A stretch of 22,467 nt of DNA. Origin: Bacteroidales bacterium Bact_23 (GTDB lineage: Bacteria; Bacteroidota; Bacteroidia; Bacteroidales; Lentimicrobiaceae). The stretch is from contig LUZO01000376.1 of NCBI GenBank assembly GCA_001603685.1, positions 1-22,467 of the forward strand, given 5' to 3'. This document shows, one piece after another, positions 15,565 to 22,467 of the stretch. The first letter of the stretch is position 1, and every line of letters starts with the position of its first letter. The notes under the pieces are model-generated. The model was not told the DNA's origin and ran no database searches. It saw nothing but the letters and a program-made list of their open reading frames with translations. The position numbers were made by a program, and so were the translations under genes.

Positions 15565-17034
15565 ATGGAAACAAACACTACAACAAAACGCAAACCCTGG
15601 GTAAACTGGTTGCTGTTCATTGCAACGGTTATTGTGGTTTTCCTGCTGGGACTGCTTGCCAACTCAGTTATTGAGCGCCGTTCCGAATCGAAACTCTATT
15701 TCCAGATGGTAAAGGAAATTCCCGACTGGGAGCCCCGCAATGAAGTTTGGGGAGAGAACTTTCCAAGAGAATACGAAACTTACGCCAGTACCCTCGACAC
15801 CAGTTTCAGCAGTCCCCACGGCGGTTCCGCCAAGGTTGACTACCTGGAGAAATATCCCGAGCTGGTTGTGATGTGGGCAGGCTACGCCTTCTCGCGTGAT
15901 TACAACCAGGGCCGCGGCCACTATTATGCCATTCAGGATATCCGCCAGACCCTCCGTACCGATGTACCCCAGCCGGCAACCTGCTGGACCTGCAAAAGCC
16001 CGGATGTACCGCGTATGATGCAGGAGATTGGCGTTGAGAAATTTTATGCCGGAACCTGGGCTGAGTTTGGCCATGAAATCGTGAACAACATCGGCTGCCA
16101 GGATTGCCACGATCCCAAAACCATGAACCTGAGAATTACCCGTCCGGCTCTTGCCGAAGCGTTCCAGCGCAGGGGAAAAGACATCAACCAGGCTACGCAT
16201 CAGGAGATGCGTTCGCTGGTATGCGCCCAGTGCCATGTGGAATACTACTTCAAGGGCGACGGCAAGTACCTTACCTTCCCGTGGGACAAAGGCTTCAGCG
16301 CCGATGAGATGGAAGCATACTATGATGAGGTTCAGCATGTGGATTGGGTTCACAAACTCAGCAAAACCCCGATGCTCAAGGCACAGCATCCCGACTACGA
16401 ACTGTATATGACCGGAATTCACGCCGACCGCGGTGTTTCATGCGCCGACTGCCACATGCCCTACAAACGCGACGGCGGAATGAAGTTCACCAACCACAAG
16501 ATACAGAGCCCGCTTGCTAACATCTCGGAATCGTGCCAGGTGTGCCACCGCGAAAGCGAAGCCAAACTGATGGCCAATGTACTCGACCGACAGCAGAAAA
16601 CCGAAGAGCTGCGCAGAATTACCGAGAAAAATCTTGCCCGCGTACATATTGAAGCCAAAGTGGCATGGGACAACGGAGCCACCGAAGAGGAGATGAAACC
16701 TGTACTGCAGCTGATCCGCCACGCCCAGTGGCGCTGGGACTGGGTTGCAGCCGCCAACGGACTTGGATTCCACTCCCCCGCCGAAGCGCTCAGGGTTTTG
16801 GGTACCTCCATCCAGAAAGTGAACGAAGCCCGCATTCTGCTTACCGAAATATTCGTGAAGAGAGGCGTTAAAATCCCCATCGAAATGCCCGATATCTCAA
16901 CCAAGGATAAGGCACAGAAATACATCGGCCTGGATAAGGAAGAGATGTACCTTGTGAAAAAGGAGTTTATGACCACCGTGGTTCCCGAGTGGGTTGCCAA
17001 AGCTGCCCAAAGGGAAGCTGCAATGAACAAATAG
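15565..17034 (+). CDS. nrfA: Pentaheme cytochrome c nitrite reductase NrfA
   Basis: NrfA reduces nitrite to ammonium with six electrons in the periplasm (respiratory nitrite ammonification) and can also reduce NO and hydroxylamine. This 489-residue copy has the active-site heme motif C140-W-T-C143-K144 and four CxxCH hemes at C178, C220, C293 and C324. Substrate-site candidates by alignment from memory are R117 (QGRGHYY), Y227 (HVEYYF) and H275 (KAQHPDY). K272 and Q274 in KAQH, with E226 and Y227, suit the calcium-dependent type. H286, H311 and H403 are likely distal heme ligands. The N-terminus (11-34) is a long hydrophobic helix without a clear cleavage site, so it is likely membrane-anchored rather than freely soluble. 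Operon with nrfH, then a terminator. Confidence 0.97.
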   Translation: METNTTTKRKPWVNWLLFIATVIVVFLLGLLANSVIERRSESKLYFQMVKEIPDWEPRNEVWGENFPREYETYASTLDTSFSSPHGGSAKVDYLEKYPELVVMWAGYAFSRDYNQGRGHYYAIQDIRQTLRTDVPQPATCWTCKSPDVPRMMQEIGVEKFYAGTWAEFGHEIVNNIGCQDCHDPKTMNLRITRPALAEAFQRRGKDINQATHQEMRSLVCAQCHVEYYFKGDGKYLTFPWDKGFSADEMEAYYDEVQHVDWVHKLSKTPMLKAQHPDYELYMTGIHADRGVSCADCHMPYKRDGGMKFTNHKIQSPLANISESCQVCHRESEAKLMANVLDRQQKTEELRRITEKNLARVHIEAKVAWDNGATEEEMKPVLQLIRHAQWRWDWVAAANGLGFHSPAEALRVLGTSIQKVNEARILLTEIFVKRGVKIPIEMPDISTKDKAQKYIGLDKEEMYLVKKEFMTTVVPEWVAKAAQREAAMNK

Positions 17035-17053
17035 ACACTTTCCTGTTTTTAAT

Positions 17054-17089
17054 AAAAAACCTCCCGGCCTTTTGTCGGGAGGTTTTTTT
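17054..17089 (+). terminator. nrfA: Intrinsic terminator after nrfA
   Basis: CCTCCCG (17060-17066) pairs with CGGGAGG (17076-17082) around a 9-nt loop, flanked by A6 upstream and T7 downstream, which extends the stem. It is 20 bp after the nrfA stop. The A-run/T-run symmetry could also stop transcription from the opposite strand. Confidence 0.92.
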
Positions 17090-17263
17090 GTACAATTCCG
17101 CCGGCCTCATTTTCAGCAACCTGGGTTTTATCTACCAAAAAAGTGTGGGGTAATGCAAATTTCTAAAAGCTCAAACGACAGCAAACTCCGGTAAAAGGAG
17201 GCTCAATTTTTCTTAAATTTACATTCTTAAATAGATCTCAATCTTTTATTGAAAGAGAAGTTG

Positions 17264-18148
17264 ATGAATAGACCTGCTAAAATATCCATCCGTTTTTTTA
17301 ACGATCGCGAAGTGCGCGCCGTCTGGGATAATGAAAATGCCAAATGGTGGTTTTCGATTCTGGATATTGTCGGTATTCTCAATGAAGAAGCGGATTATAA
17401 TAAAACCCGCAACTATTGGAAATACCTGAAAACCAAATTAAAGAAAGAAAACAATGAACTGGTTAGTGTCACTAACCAGTTGAAATTACTTGCTCCGGAT
17501 GGAAAGAAAAGATTAACCGACACTTTAGACAGTAATGGAGTTATAGAGCTGGCAAAACATTTTCCCAACAATCGGGCAATGAAATTTTTGGATTGGTTTC
17601 TTTACAGTGATACCAGCATTGACGGGCAAAGCAAGAAAAAAGCCTATACCCTTTTTGAAAGCAATCTTATCAACGAATTTGAAGTCGGCACAACCAAAGG
17701 CCTTCAGCAGATACACGCCTACCTGTTTGGCGGCCTGTACGACTTTGCAGGTAAAATCCGGCAGAAAAATATTTCAAAAGGTGGTTTTCAGTTTGCCACT
17801 TCACACTTTCTGGGAGAAACCTTAAAGCAAATAGAAGCCATGCCCGAAACCACCTTTGATGAGATTGTGGAAAAATATATTGAGATGAACATTGCCCATC
17901 CGTTTATGGAAGGAAACGGAAGAAGCACCCGTATCTGGCTGGATCTGATTCTGAAAAAACGCCTGAAAAAGTGCGTGGACTGGAGTAAAATCGGCAAACG
18001 GGATTATATGAATGCCATGATGCTTAGCCACACAAACGGCAAAAGACTTAAATCGCTTTTGGAACATGCCCTGACCGATAAAATCAACGACCGTGAACTC
18101 TACCTGAAAGGCATTGATTATTCTTATTATTATGAAGAGAATGAGTAG
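17264..18148 (+). CDS. BRO-N / Fic-domain AMP-transferase fusion (class III-like)
   Basis: This 294-residue protein has a BRO-type N-terminal domain (about 8-110), common in phage and mobile-element proteins, fused to a Fic domain (about 125-294). The catalytic motif HPFMEGNGRSTR runs from H212 to R223 and is intact (HPFx[D/E]GNGRxxR), so it should transfer AMP from ATP to a target hydroxyl. The C-terminal part closely resembles class III Fic proteins such as NmFic, including a C-terminal inhibitory helix, which here reads S287-YYY-E291-E292 where the motif is SxxxEG. ATG 17264 is preferred to TTG 17249. Its composition is about 40% GC against about 53% for neighbours, and it stands alone between other units, suggesting transfer. 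No antitoxin gene is adjacent. The target is unknown. Confidence 0.9.
   Translation: MNRPAKISIRFFNDREVRAVWDNENAKWWFSILDIVGILNEEADYNKTRNYWKYLKTKLKKENNELVSVTNQLKLLAPDGKKRLTDTLDSNGVIELAKHFPNNRAMKFLDWFLYSDTSIDGQSKKKAYTLFESNLINEFEVGTTKGLQQIHAYLFGGLYDFAGKIRQKNISKGGFQFATSHFLGETLKQIEAMPETTFDEIVEKYIEMNIAHPFMEGNGRSTRIWLDLILKKRLKKCVDWSKIGKRDYMNAMMLSHTNGKRLKSLLEHALTDKINDRELYLKGIDYSYYYEENE
17457..17481. repeat. 25-bp perfect palindrome inside the Fic gene
   Basis: AACTGGTTAGTG (17457-17468) and CACTAACCAGTT (17470-17481) are exact reverse complements around a single T. The segment encodes residues of the ELVSVTNQL stretch in the BRO-N domain. Perfect 12-bp arms are unlikely by chance at a given site. Part of the sequence is constrained because the encoded peptide resembles a segment I associate with BRO-N proteins. 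It could be an operator, a recombination site or an RNA hairpin. Confidence 0.9.
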
Positions 18149-18285
18149 CTGCATATAACTATTTCAATTGATATTCAGACAATTCAACATGAATCAGGCT
18201 TTCTACTGCCATATCTTTTTCTATATCTCAGCCCCCCTTTTCCCCAAACAAATCCCCCCGAAATCTGTTATCAAAACCAAATCAT

Positions 18286-18293
18286 TAATTTTG
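18286..18293 (+). promoter_or_regulatory. lplA: Probable -7 promoter box of lplA
   Basis: TAATTTTG matches TAnnTTTG and lies 18 bp before ATG 18312, so the mRNA leader would be very short. No clear -33 element is seen. The position supports starting the protein at 18312 rather than at an in-frame TTG upstream. Confidence 0.45.
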
Positions 18294-18311
18294 CAACCCA
18301 AAATTGAATTT

Positions 18312-19292
18312 ATGCTTTGCATTATCCGTCACGAAACCGACCCTTATTTTAATCTGGCAGCCGAAGAGTATGTTTTGAAACACTTTAGCCGCGACACCTT
18401 TATGCTTTGGCGAAACGGCCCTTCAATCATCGTCGGGAAGCACCAGAACACCCTTGCCGAAATCAATGTTGACTATGTAAAAGAGAACCAGATCAAGGTT
18501 GTGAGAAGGTTATCGGGCGGCGGCGCCGTTTTTCACGATCTCGGGAACCTGAACTTTACCTTTATCGCTTCCGACGAGGATCACAAACTGGTGGATTTCA
18601 GGAAATTCACCCGCCCCATTCTGGAGGTGCTGCAGAAAATGGGCATTGAAGCCCGCTTCGAAGGCCGCAACGACCTGACCATCGACGGCAGGAAATTCTC
18701 GGGCAATGCGGAGCATGTTTATAAAAACCGGGTGCTTCACCACGGAACACTGCTTTTTTCATCGCAGATGTCCGATCTGTCGAACGCCCTGAATGTGGAT
18801 CCCGACAAGTTTCAGGACAAGGCGGTAAAATCGGTGAGAAGCCGCGTTACCAACATCAGCGAGCACCTGAAAGAGCCGATGACCGTTCTGGAATTCAGGG
18901 ACAAGGTAATGGAGCATGTGATGGAAAGCACGCCGGGTGCCGAAATGTACAGCTTCACGGATGAAGATATCGCCGCCATCCACAAATTAAAGGAAGAGAA
19001 ATACGGCACCTGGGAATGGAATTTCGGCTACTCACCCCGCTACAACTTCCGGAAAACGGTGAAAACCGACGGCGGCAAGCTGGAAGTTGCCCTTGAAGTG
19101 AACAACGGCATCATCGAAAATGCAAAATTCTACGGCGATTTCTTCAACAAGCTCGATCCCGCTGAGATTGAACGGGCGCTGGCTGGTACCATGCACAACG
19201 AACAGGCCATCGTCGAGAAACTCAACGGATTTGAAATCTCCGATTATTTCCTGAAAGTCACCCGCGAAGAGTTTATCAGCACCCTTTTCTGA
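18312..19292 (+). CDS. lplA: Lipoate-protein ligase A
   Basis: LplA activates free lipoate with ATP and joins it to a lysine of the lipoyl domains of 2-oxoacid dehydrogenases or glycine cleavage H protein, in the cytoplasm. This 326-residue copy is the two-domain form: a catalytic domain with RRLSGGGAVFHD at 65-76, the candidate catalytic Lys K128 in DGRKFSGNAEH and the downstream HHGTLLF, and a C-terminal accessory domain from about 240. Length is close to the E. coli enzyme. ATG 18312 gives the family start (MLCIIRHETDPYFNLAAEEY); an in-frame TTG at 18168 would add 48 unrelated residues. It stands alone, with no lipoyl-enzyme gene nearby. Confidence 0.95.
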   Translation: MLCIIRHETDPYFNLAAEEYVLKHFSRDTFMLWRNGPSIIVGKHQNTLAEINVDYVKENQIKVVRRLSGGGAVFHDLGNLNFTFIASDEDHKLVDFRKFTRPILEVLQKMGIEARFEGRNDLTIDGRKFSGNAEHVYKNRVLHHGTLLFSSQMSDLSNALNVDPDKFQDKAVKSVRSRVTNISEHLKEPMTVLEFRDKVMEHVMESTPGAEMYSFTDEDIAAIHKLKEEKYGTWEWNFGYSPRYNFRKTVKTDGGKLEVALEVNNGIIENAKFYGDFFNKLDPAEIERALAGTMHNEQAIVEKLNGFEISDYFLKVTREEFISTLF

Positions 19293-19331
19293 TTTGTGCC
19301 GTTCCGGCAAATATTCACCTTCATTATTGTT

Positions 19332-19380
19332 CACTCATAAAAAATGAGTGGTGGTTACATTGCGGAAATTCCTACTTTTG
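19332..19380 (+). promoter_or_regulatory. Dyad and -7 box upstream of the FAD/Fe-S oxidoreductase
   Basis: CACTCAT (19332-19338) and ATGAGTG (19344-19350) are perfect 7-bp arms around AAAAA. TACTTTTG (19373-19380) matches the TAnnTTTG element 22 bp before ATG 19403. The dyad covers the area around and just upstream of the expected -33 region, where a regulator could act. No T run follows, so it is not a terminator. Confidence 0.45.
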
Positions 19381-19402
19381 AAGCACAAAAACCGCTTCAG
19401 CA

Positions 19403-22321
19403 ATGGTTCCTGTTAATAAATGGAATGAACTCAGGGAAAAGTTAAAAGGTGACCTCTACACCGGCGATGTGATGCGCACTCTCTATGCCACGGATGCGTC
19501 GGCGTACCGTGCCATGCCTGCCGGCGTTTGCCGCCCGAAGGATGAGCAGGACATCAGGACACTGATTGCCTTTGCCGGAAAGATGAAGCTTCCGCTGATT
19601 CCACGCACTGCAGGTACCTCACTGGCCGGCCAGGTAGTCGGCGACGGACTGGTGGTGGATGTTTCAAAATACATGACCCGCATCCTGGAACTGAATGTGG
19701 AAGAGCGCTGGGTAAGGGTACAGCCGGGCGTGGTTCTGGACGAGCTGAACAAAATGCTTCAGCCACACGGGCTTTTCTTCGGGCCTGAGACATCAACCTC
19801 AAACCGCTGCATGATCGGCGGAATGGTGGGCAACAACGCCTGCGGTTCGCACTCGCTGGTTTATGGCAGCACCCGCGACCATACCCTCGAAATAAAGGCA
19901 CTGCTCAGCGATGGCTCGGAAGCGATTTTCAGGGAGCTGACAAACGAAGAATTCGGCGAAAAGCTGAAACTCAACAGCCTGGAAGGGGAAATCTACCGAA
20001 GCATCAATGATATTCTGGGCAATGCCGGAAATCAGCAGGAGATCAGAGCGCAATACCCCGACCCTGCCGTTGAACGGCGGAATACCGGGTACGCCCTCGA
20101 TCTTCTTCTTGAATCAGAGCCTTTTACGAAAGGAAAAGCCAGTTTCAATTTCTGCAAGCTTCTGGCCGGTTCGGAAGGAACGCTTGCATTCAGCACCGAA
20201 ATAAAACTTAACCTGGTTCCCCTGCCGCCGCCTGAAAAAGCGCTCGTCTGCATCCACTGCAACTCACTGGATGAAGCTTTCAAAGGGAATCTGACCGCCC
20301 TGCGCCACAAGCCCGTTGCAGTTGAACTGATCGACAGCTTCATCCTCGACCGCACCAAAGAGAACATCAGCCAGCGCAAAAACCGCTTTTTTATTCAGGG
20401 TGAGCCGGCAGCCATTCTGGTTGTGGAACTGGCTCTGGAAAGCCGTGAAACCATCGATAAAAAGGTTGCAGAGCTTGAAGCCGATATGCGCCGCGAAGGC
20501 TACGGCTACCACTTCCCTGTGGTTTACGGCAACGAAATCAATAAGGTATGGGCTTTACGGAAAGCGGGGCTGGGCGTACTTTCGAACATTCCCGGCGATA
20601 AAAAGCCGGTAGCCGTTATTGAAGATACGGCAGTAAATCCAAAGGTGCTGCCGGATTATATGGACGATTTCAGGCAGATGCTTGAACGGCTGGGACTAAA
20701 CTGCGTGTTTTACGCCCACATTGCCACCGGCGAGCTGCACCTCAGGCCGGTGCTGAATCTGAAAGACCCCGCCGATGTGGAGCTGTTCCATACCGTTGCG
20801 CTTGAAACCGCGCGGCTGGTAAAGAAATACCGCGGCTCGCTCAGCGGCGAACATGGCGACGGCAGGCTCAGGGGTGAATTTATCCCGTTGATGCTCGGTG
20901 AACACAACTACACCCTGCTGAAAGAAATCAAGAAAACCTGGGATCCGGCGGGAATCTTCAATCCGGGCAAGATTACCGGTACGCCGAAGATGAACTCAAG
21001 CCTGCGCTACGAGCCCGGCCAGATTACCAAAGAAATAGATACGGTATTCGATTTCGGCGATACGCTGGGAATCGTGCGGGCTGCCGAGCAATGCAACGGT
21101 TCGGGCGACTGCCGCAAATCGGAGATATTCCCCGGCACCATGTGCCCCAGCTATCAGGCTACCCGCGACGAGAACACCACAACCCGCGCCCGTGCCAACA
21201 TACTGAGGGAGTTCCTTACCCGCTCCGAAAAAGCAAATCCGTTCGACCACAAGGAGATATACGACATCATGGATCTCTGCCTTTCGTGCAAGGGCTGCAA
21301 ATCCGAATGTCCGTCGAATGTGGATATCGCCAAATACAAAGCCGAGTTCCTGCAGCATTACTACGATGCCAACGGCATTCCGCTGCGCACCCGCCTGATC
21401 GCCTACATCACCTCCATCAACAGGCTGGGCAGCCTCTTCCCTGCGGCCTTCAACCTGGTGGTCAAAAACAAATTCCTGTCAGGATTGCTGAAAAAGGCAA
21501 TCGGTTTTGCACCGAAAAGGTCGATTCCTACACTTTACAAAACCACATTAAGGTCGTGGCACAAAAAGCATGGCGGGAATCCCGGAAACGGCCGCACCGT
21601 TTATCTTTTTGCCGATGAATTTACCAACTACAACGATGTTGAAGTAGGAATCAGTGCAATTAAGGCGCTCAACAGGCTGGGTTACAGGGTTATCATCCCC
21701 GAACACGCGGAAAGCGGCCGCACCTTCCTCAGCAAAGGACTGGTACGCAAGGCGAAAAAGTTAGCGGAAAGGAATGTAAGCCTCCTTGAGCCACTGATCA
21801 ATGAAGAAACCCCGCTGATAGGGATTGAGCCTTCGGCCATCCTCACTTTCAGGGACGAATACATTGACCTGACGCGCGGAAGCCTGAAAGAAAAGGCGAA
21901 AAAGCTGGCAAAGAACTGCCTGCTGTTCGATGATTTCATCATGCGCGAAGTCAACGCCGGAAACATCAGCAAAGCCGCATTTACCTCCGCTCCCAGACAG
22001 ATCAGGCTGCACGACCACTGCCACCAGAAATCGCTGGCTGGCACGGTTTCCACCAAACAGATGCTTTCGCTGCCCGAAAACTACCGCGTGGAGGAGATTA
22101 AATCGGGATGCTGCGGCATGGCCGGTTCGTTTGGCTACGAAACCGAACACTACGACCTCTCCATGAAGGTGGGCGAGCTGGTGCTGTTCCCCGAAATCCG
22201 CAAAACCGCAGCCGAAACTACCATTTCCGCCCCCGGTACCAGTTGCAGGCAGCAAATCAGCGACGGCACCGGCAGAAAGGCGCTTCACCCGGTGGAGGTG
22301 TTTTACGAAAGTCTGAATTAA
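19403..22321 (+). CDS. FAD-linked oxidase / Fe-S / CCG-domain fusion oxidoreductase
   Basis: This 972-residue protein joins three units usually made as separate subunits in glycolate or lactate oxidases. First is a GlcD/Dld-like FAD part: FAD-binding with PRTAGTSLAGQ near 65-75 and GNNACGS near 145, then the FAD-oxidase C-terminal domain with HGDGRLRGEF near 485. Next is a ferredoxin-like part with C564, C570, C581 and the set C626, C629, C632, C636. Last is a Cys-rich CCG part with HDHCHQKS (C873) and GCCGMAGSFGYE (C903, C904). It should oxidise a D-2-hydroxy acid (D-lactate, D-2-hydroxyglutarate or glycolate) and pass electrons through Fe-S clusters. YdiJ of E. coli is a similar fusion. It has no signal peptide, so cytoplasmic. 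The exact substrate is not decided by the sequence. Confidence 0.92.
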   Translation: MVPVNKWNELREKLKGDLYTGDVMRTLYATDASAYRAMPAGVCRPKDEQDIRTLIAFAGKMKLPLIPRTAGTSLAGQVVGDGLVVDVSKYMTRILELNVEERWVRVQPGVVLDELNKMLQPHGLFFGPETSTSNRCMIGGMVGNNACGSHSLVYGSTRDHTLEIKALLSDGSEAIFRELTNEEFGEKLKLNSLEGEIYRSINDILGNAGNQQEIRAQYPDPAVERRNTGYALDLLLESEPFTKGKASFNFCKLLAGSEGTLAFSTEIKLNLVPLPPPEKALVCIHCNSLDEAFKGNLTALRHKPVAVELIDSFILDRTKENISQRKNRFFIQGEPAAILVVELALESRETIDKKVAELEADMRREGYGYHFPVVYGNEINKVWALRKAGLGVLSNIPGDKKPVAVIEDTAVNPKVLPDYMDDFRQMLERLGLNCVFYAHIATGELHLRPVLNLKDPADVELFHTVALETARLVKKYRGSLSGEHGDGRLRGEFIPLMLGEHNYTLLKEIKKTWDPAGIFNPGKITGTPKMNSSLRYEPGQITKEIDTVFDFGDTLGIVRAAEQCNGSGDCRKSEIFPGTMCPSYQATRDENTTTRARANILREFLTRSEKANPFDHKEIYDIMDLCLSCKGCKSECPSNVDIAKYKAEFLQHYYDANGIPLRTRLIAYITSINRLGSLFPAAFNLVVKNKFLSGLLKKAIGFAPKRSIPTLYKTTLRSWHKKHGGNPGNGRTVYLFADEFTNYNDVEVGISAIKALNRLGYRVIIPEHAESGRTFLSKGLVRKAKKLAERNVSLLEPLINEETPLIGIEPSAILTFRDEYIDLTRGSLKEKAKKLAKNCLLFDDFIMREVNAGNISKAAFTSAPRQIRLHDHCHQKSLAGTVSTKQMLSLPENYRVEEIKSGCCGMAGSFGYETEHYDLSMKVGELVLFPEIRKTAAETTISAPGTSCRQQISDGTGRKALHPVEVFYESLN

Positions 22322-22371
22322 GGCTACGGCCACTCCCCTTTCCTATCTGAACACAAATTTTCAGGCATTTA

Positions 22372-22392
22372 AAATTGCAAAACGAGCAATTT
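22372..22392. promoter_or_regulatory. Dyad in the terminal non-coding region
   Basis: AAATTGC (22372-22378) and GCAATTT (22386-22392) form perfect 7-bp arms with a 7-nt spacer in the 146-bp AT-rich tail. TCACTTTG near 22434 is one mismatch from TAnnTTTG, so a promoter for a gene beyond the window is possible. No gene or terminator is seen in this tail. Confidence 0.35.
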
Positions 22393-22467
22393 ATTTACTC
22401 ATTTATTCACGCATCAAAAAAAATCCGTTTTCGTTCACTTTGCGAATATTTTCATTAAGTTTACAAC

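Noticed and set aside
15664..16422. Antisense reading frame (252 residues) opposite nrfA
   Set aside because: nrfA is certain on the + strand with all heme motifs; the antisense product has no recognisable feature.
17249..17263. TTG start for the Fic fusion
   Set aside because: It adds only five residues; ATG 17264 has a GAGAAG stretch just upstream and is the simpler start.
18168..18311. N-terminal extension of lipoate-protein ligase from an upstream TTG
   Set aside because: The extra 48 residues have no family match, and ATG 18312 gives the standard LplA start behind a -7 box.

Overview
The window looks like a chromosome segment of an anaerobic or facultative member of the Bacteroidota, probably Bacteroidales-like. 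The reasons are: upstream boxes of the Bacteroidota type (TAnnTTTG) before several genes, few Shine-Dalgarno sites, a large secreted protein with a type IX secretion (Por) C-terminal tail, and a membrane-anchored NrfA/NrfH pair typical of this phylum. I cannot name a genus. All recognised genes lie on the + strand.

Layout. (1) 101-1442: two tandem, closely similar Rrf2-family regulators, each with three Cys at identical positions. They are separated by about 520 bp of low-complexity DNA made of heptamer and octamer repeats and small GC hairpins. (2) 1439-5438: the second regulator overlaps by 4 bp a two-cluster ferredoxin-like Fe-S protein, followed by an outer-membrane beta-barrel and a class I hybrid cluster protein (hcp), ending in a strong intrinsic terminator. 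(3) 5538-7637: a tight three-gene set of a DUF438-hemerythrin-PAS protein, a DUF1858-DUF2249 protein and a small cupin. (4) 7743-9588: a PepSY-type four-helix membrane protein overlapping a second small cupin, then a terminator. (5) 9793-14652: a 1619-residue secreted protein with BNR/sortilin-like repeats, a beta-helix and a T9SS tail. (6) 14962-17034: nrfH and nrfA, with a promoter upstream and a terminator downstream. (7) 17264-18148: an AT-richer BRO-N/Fic fusion, probably acquired by transfer. (8) 18312-19292: lipoate-protein ligase. (9) 19403-22321: an FAD/Fe-S/CCG-domain oxidoreductase of the D-lactate / D-2-hydroxyglutarate dehydrogenase type. The last 146 bp are non-coding.

How the genes fit together. 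NrfHA takes electrons from the quinone pool and reduces nitrite to ammonium in the periplasm. Hcp handles the NO and/or hydroxylamine that arise in the cytoplasm. The Rrf2 regulators with their Cys triads are plausible Fe-S sensors of NO. The Fe-S protein encoded beside hcp is a plausible electron donor or assembly partner. The hemerythrin/PAS, DUF1858/DUF2249 and cupin genes form a poorly described module next to hcp and are the best candidates here for an undescribed nitrosative-stress or redox-sensing system. The Fic fusion, lplA and the FAD oxidoreductase seem functionally separate.
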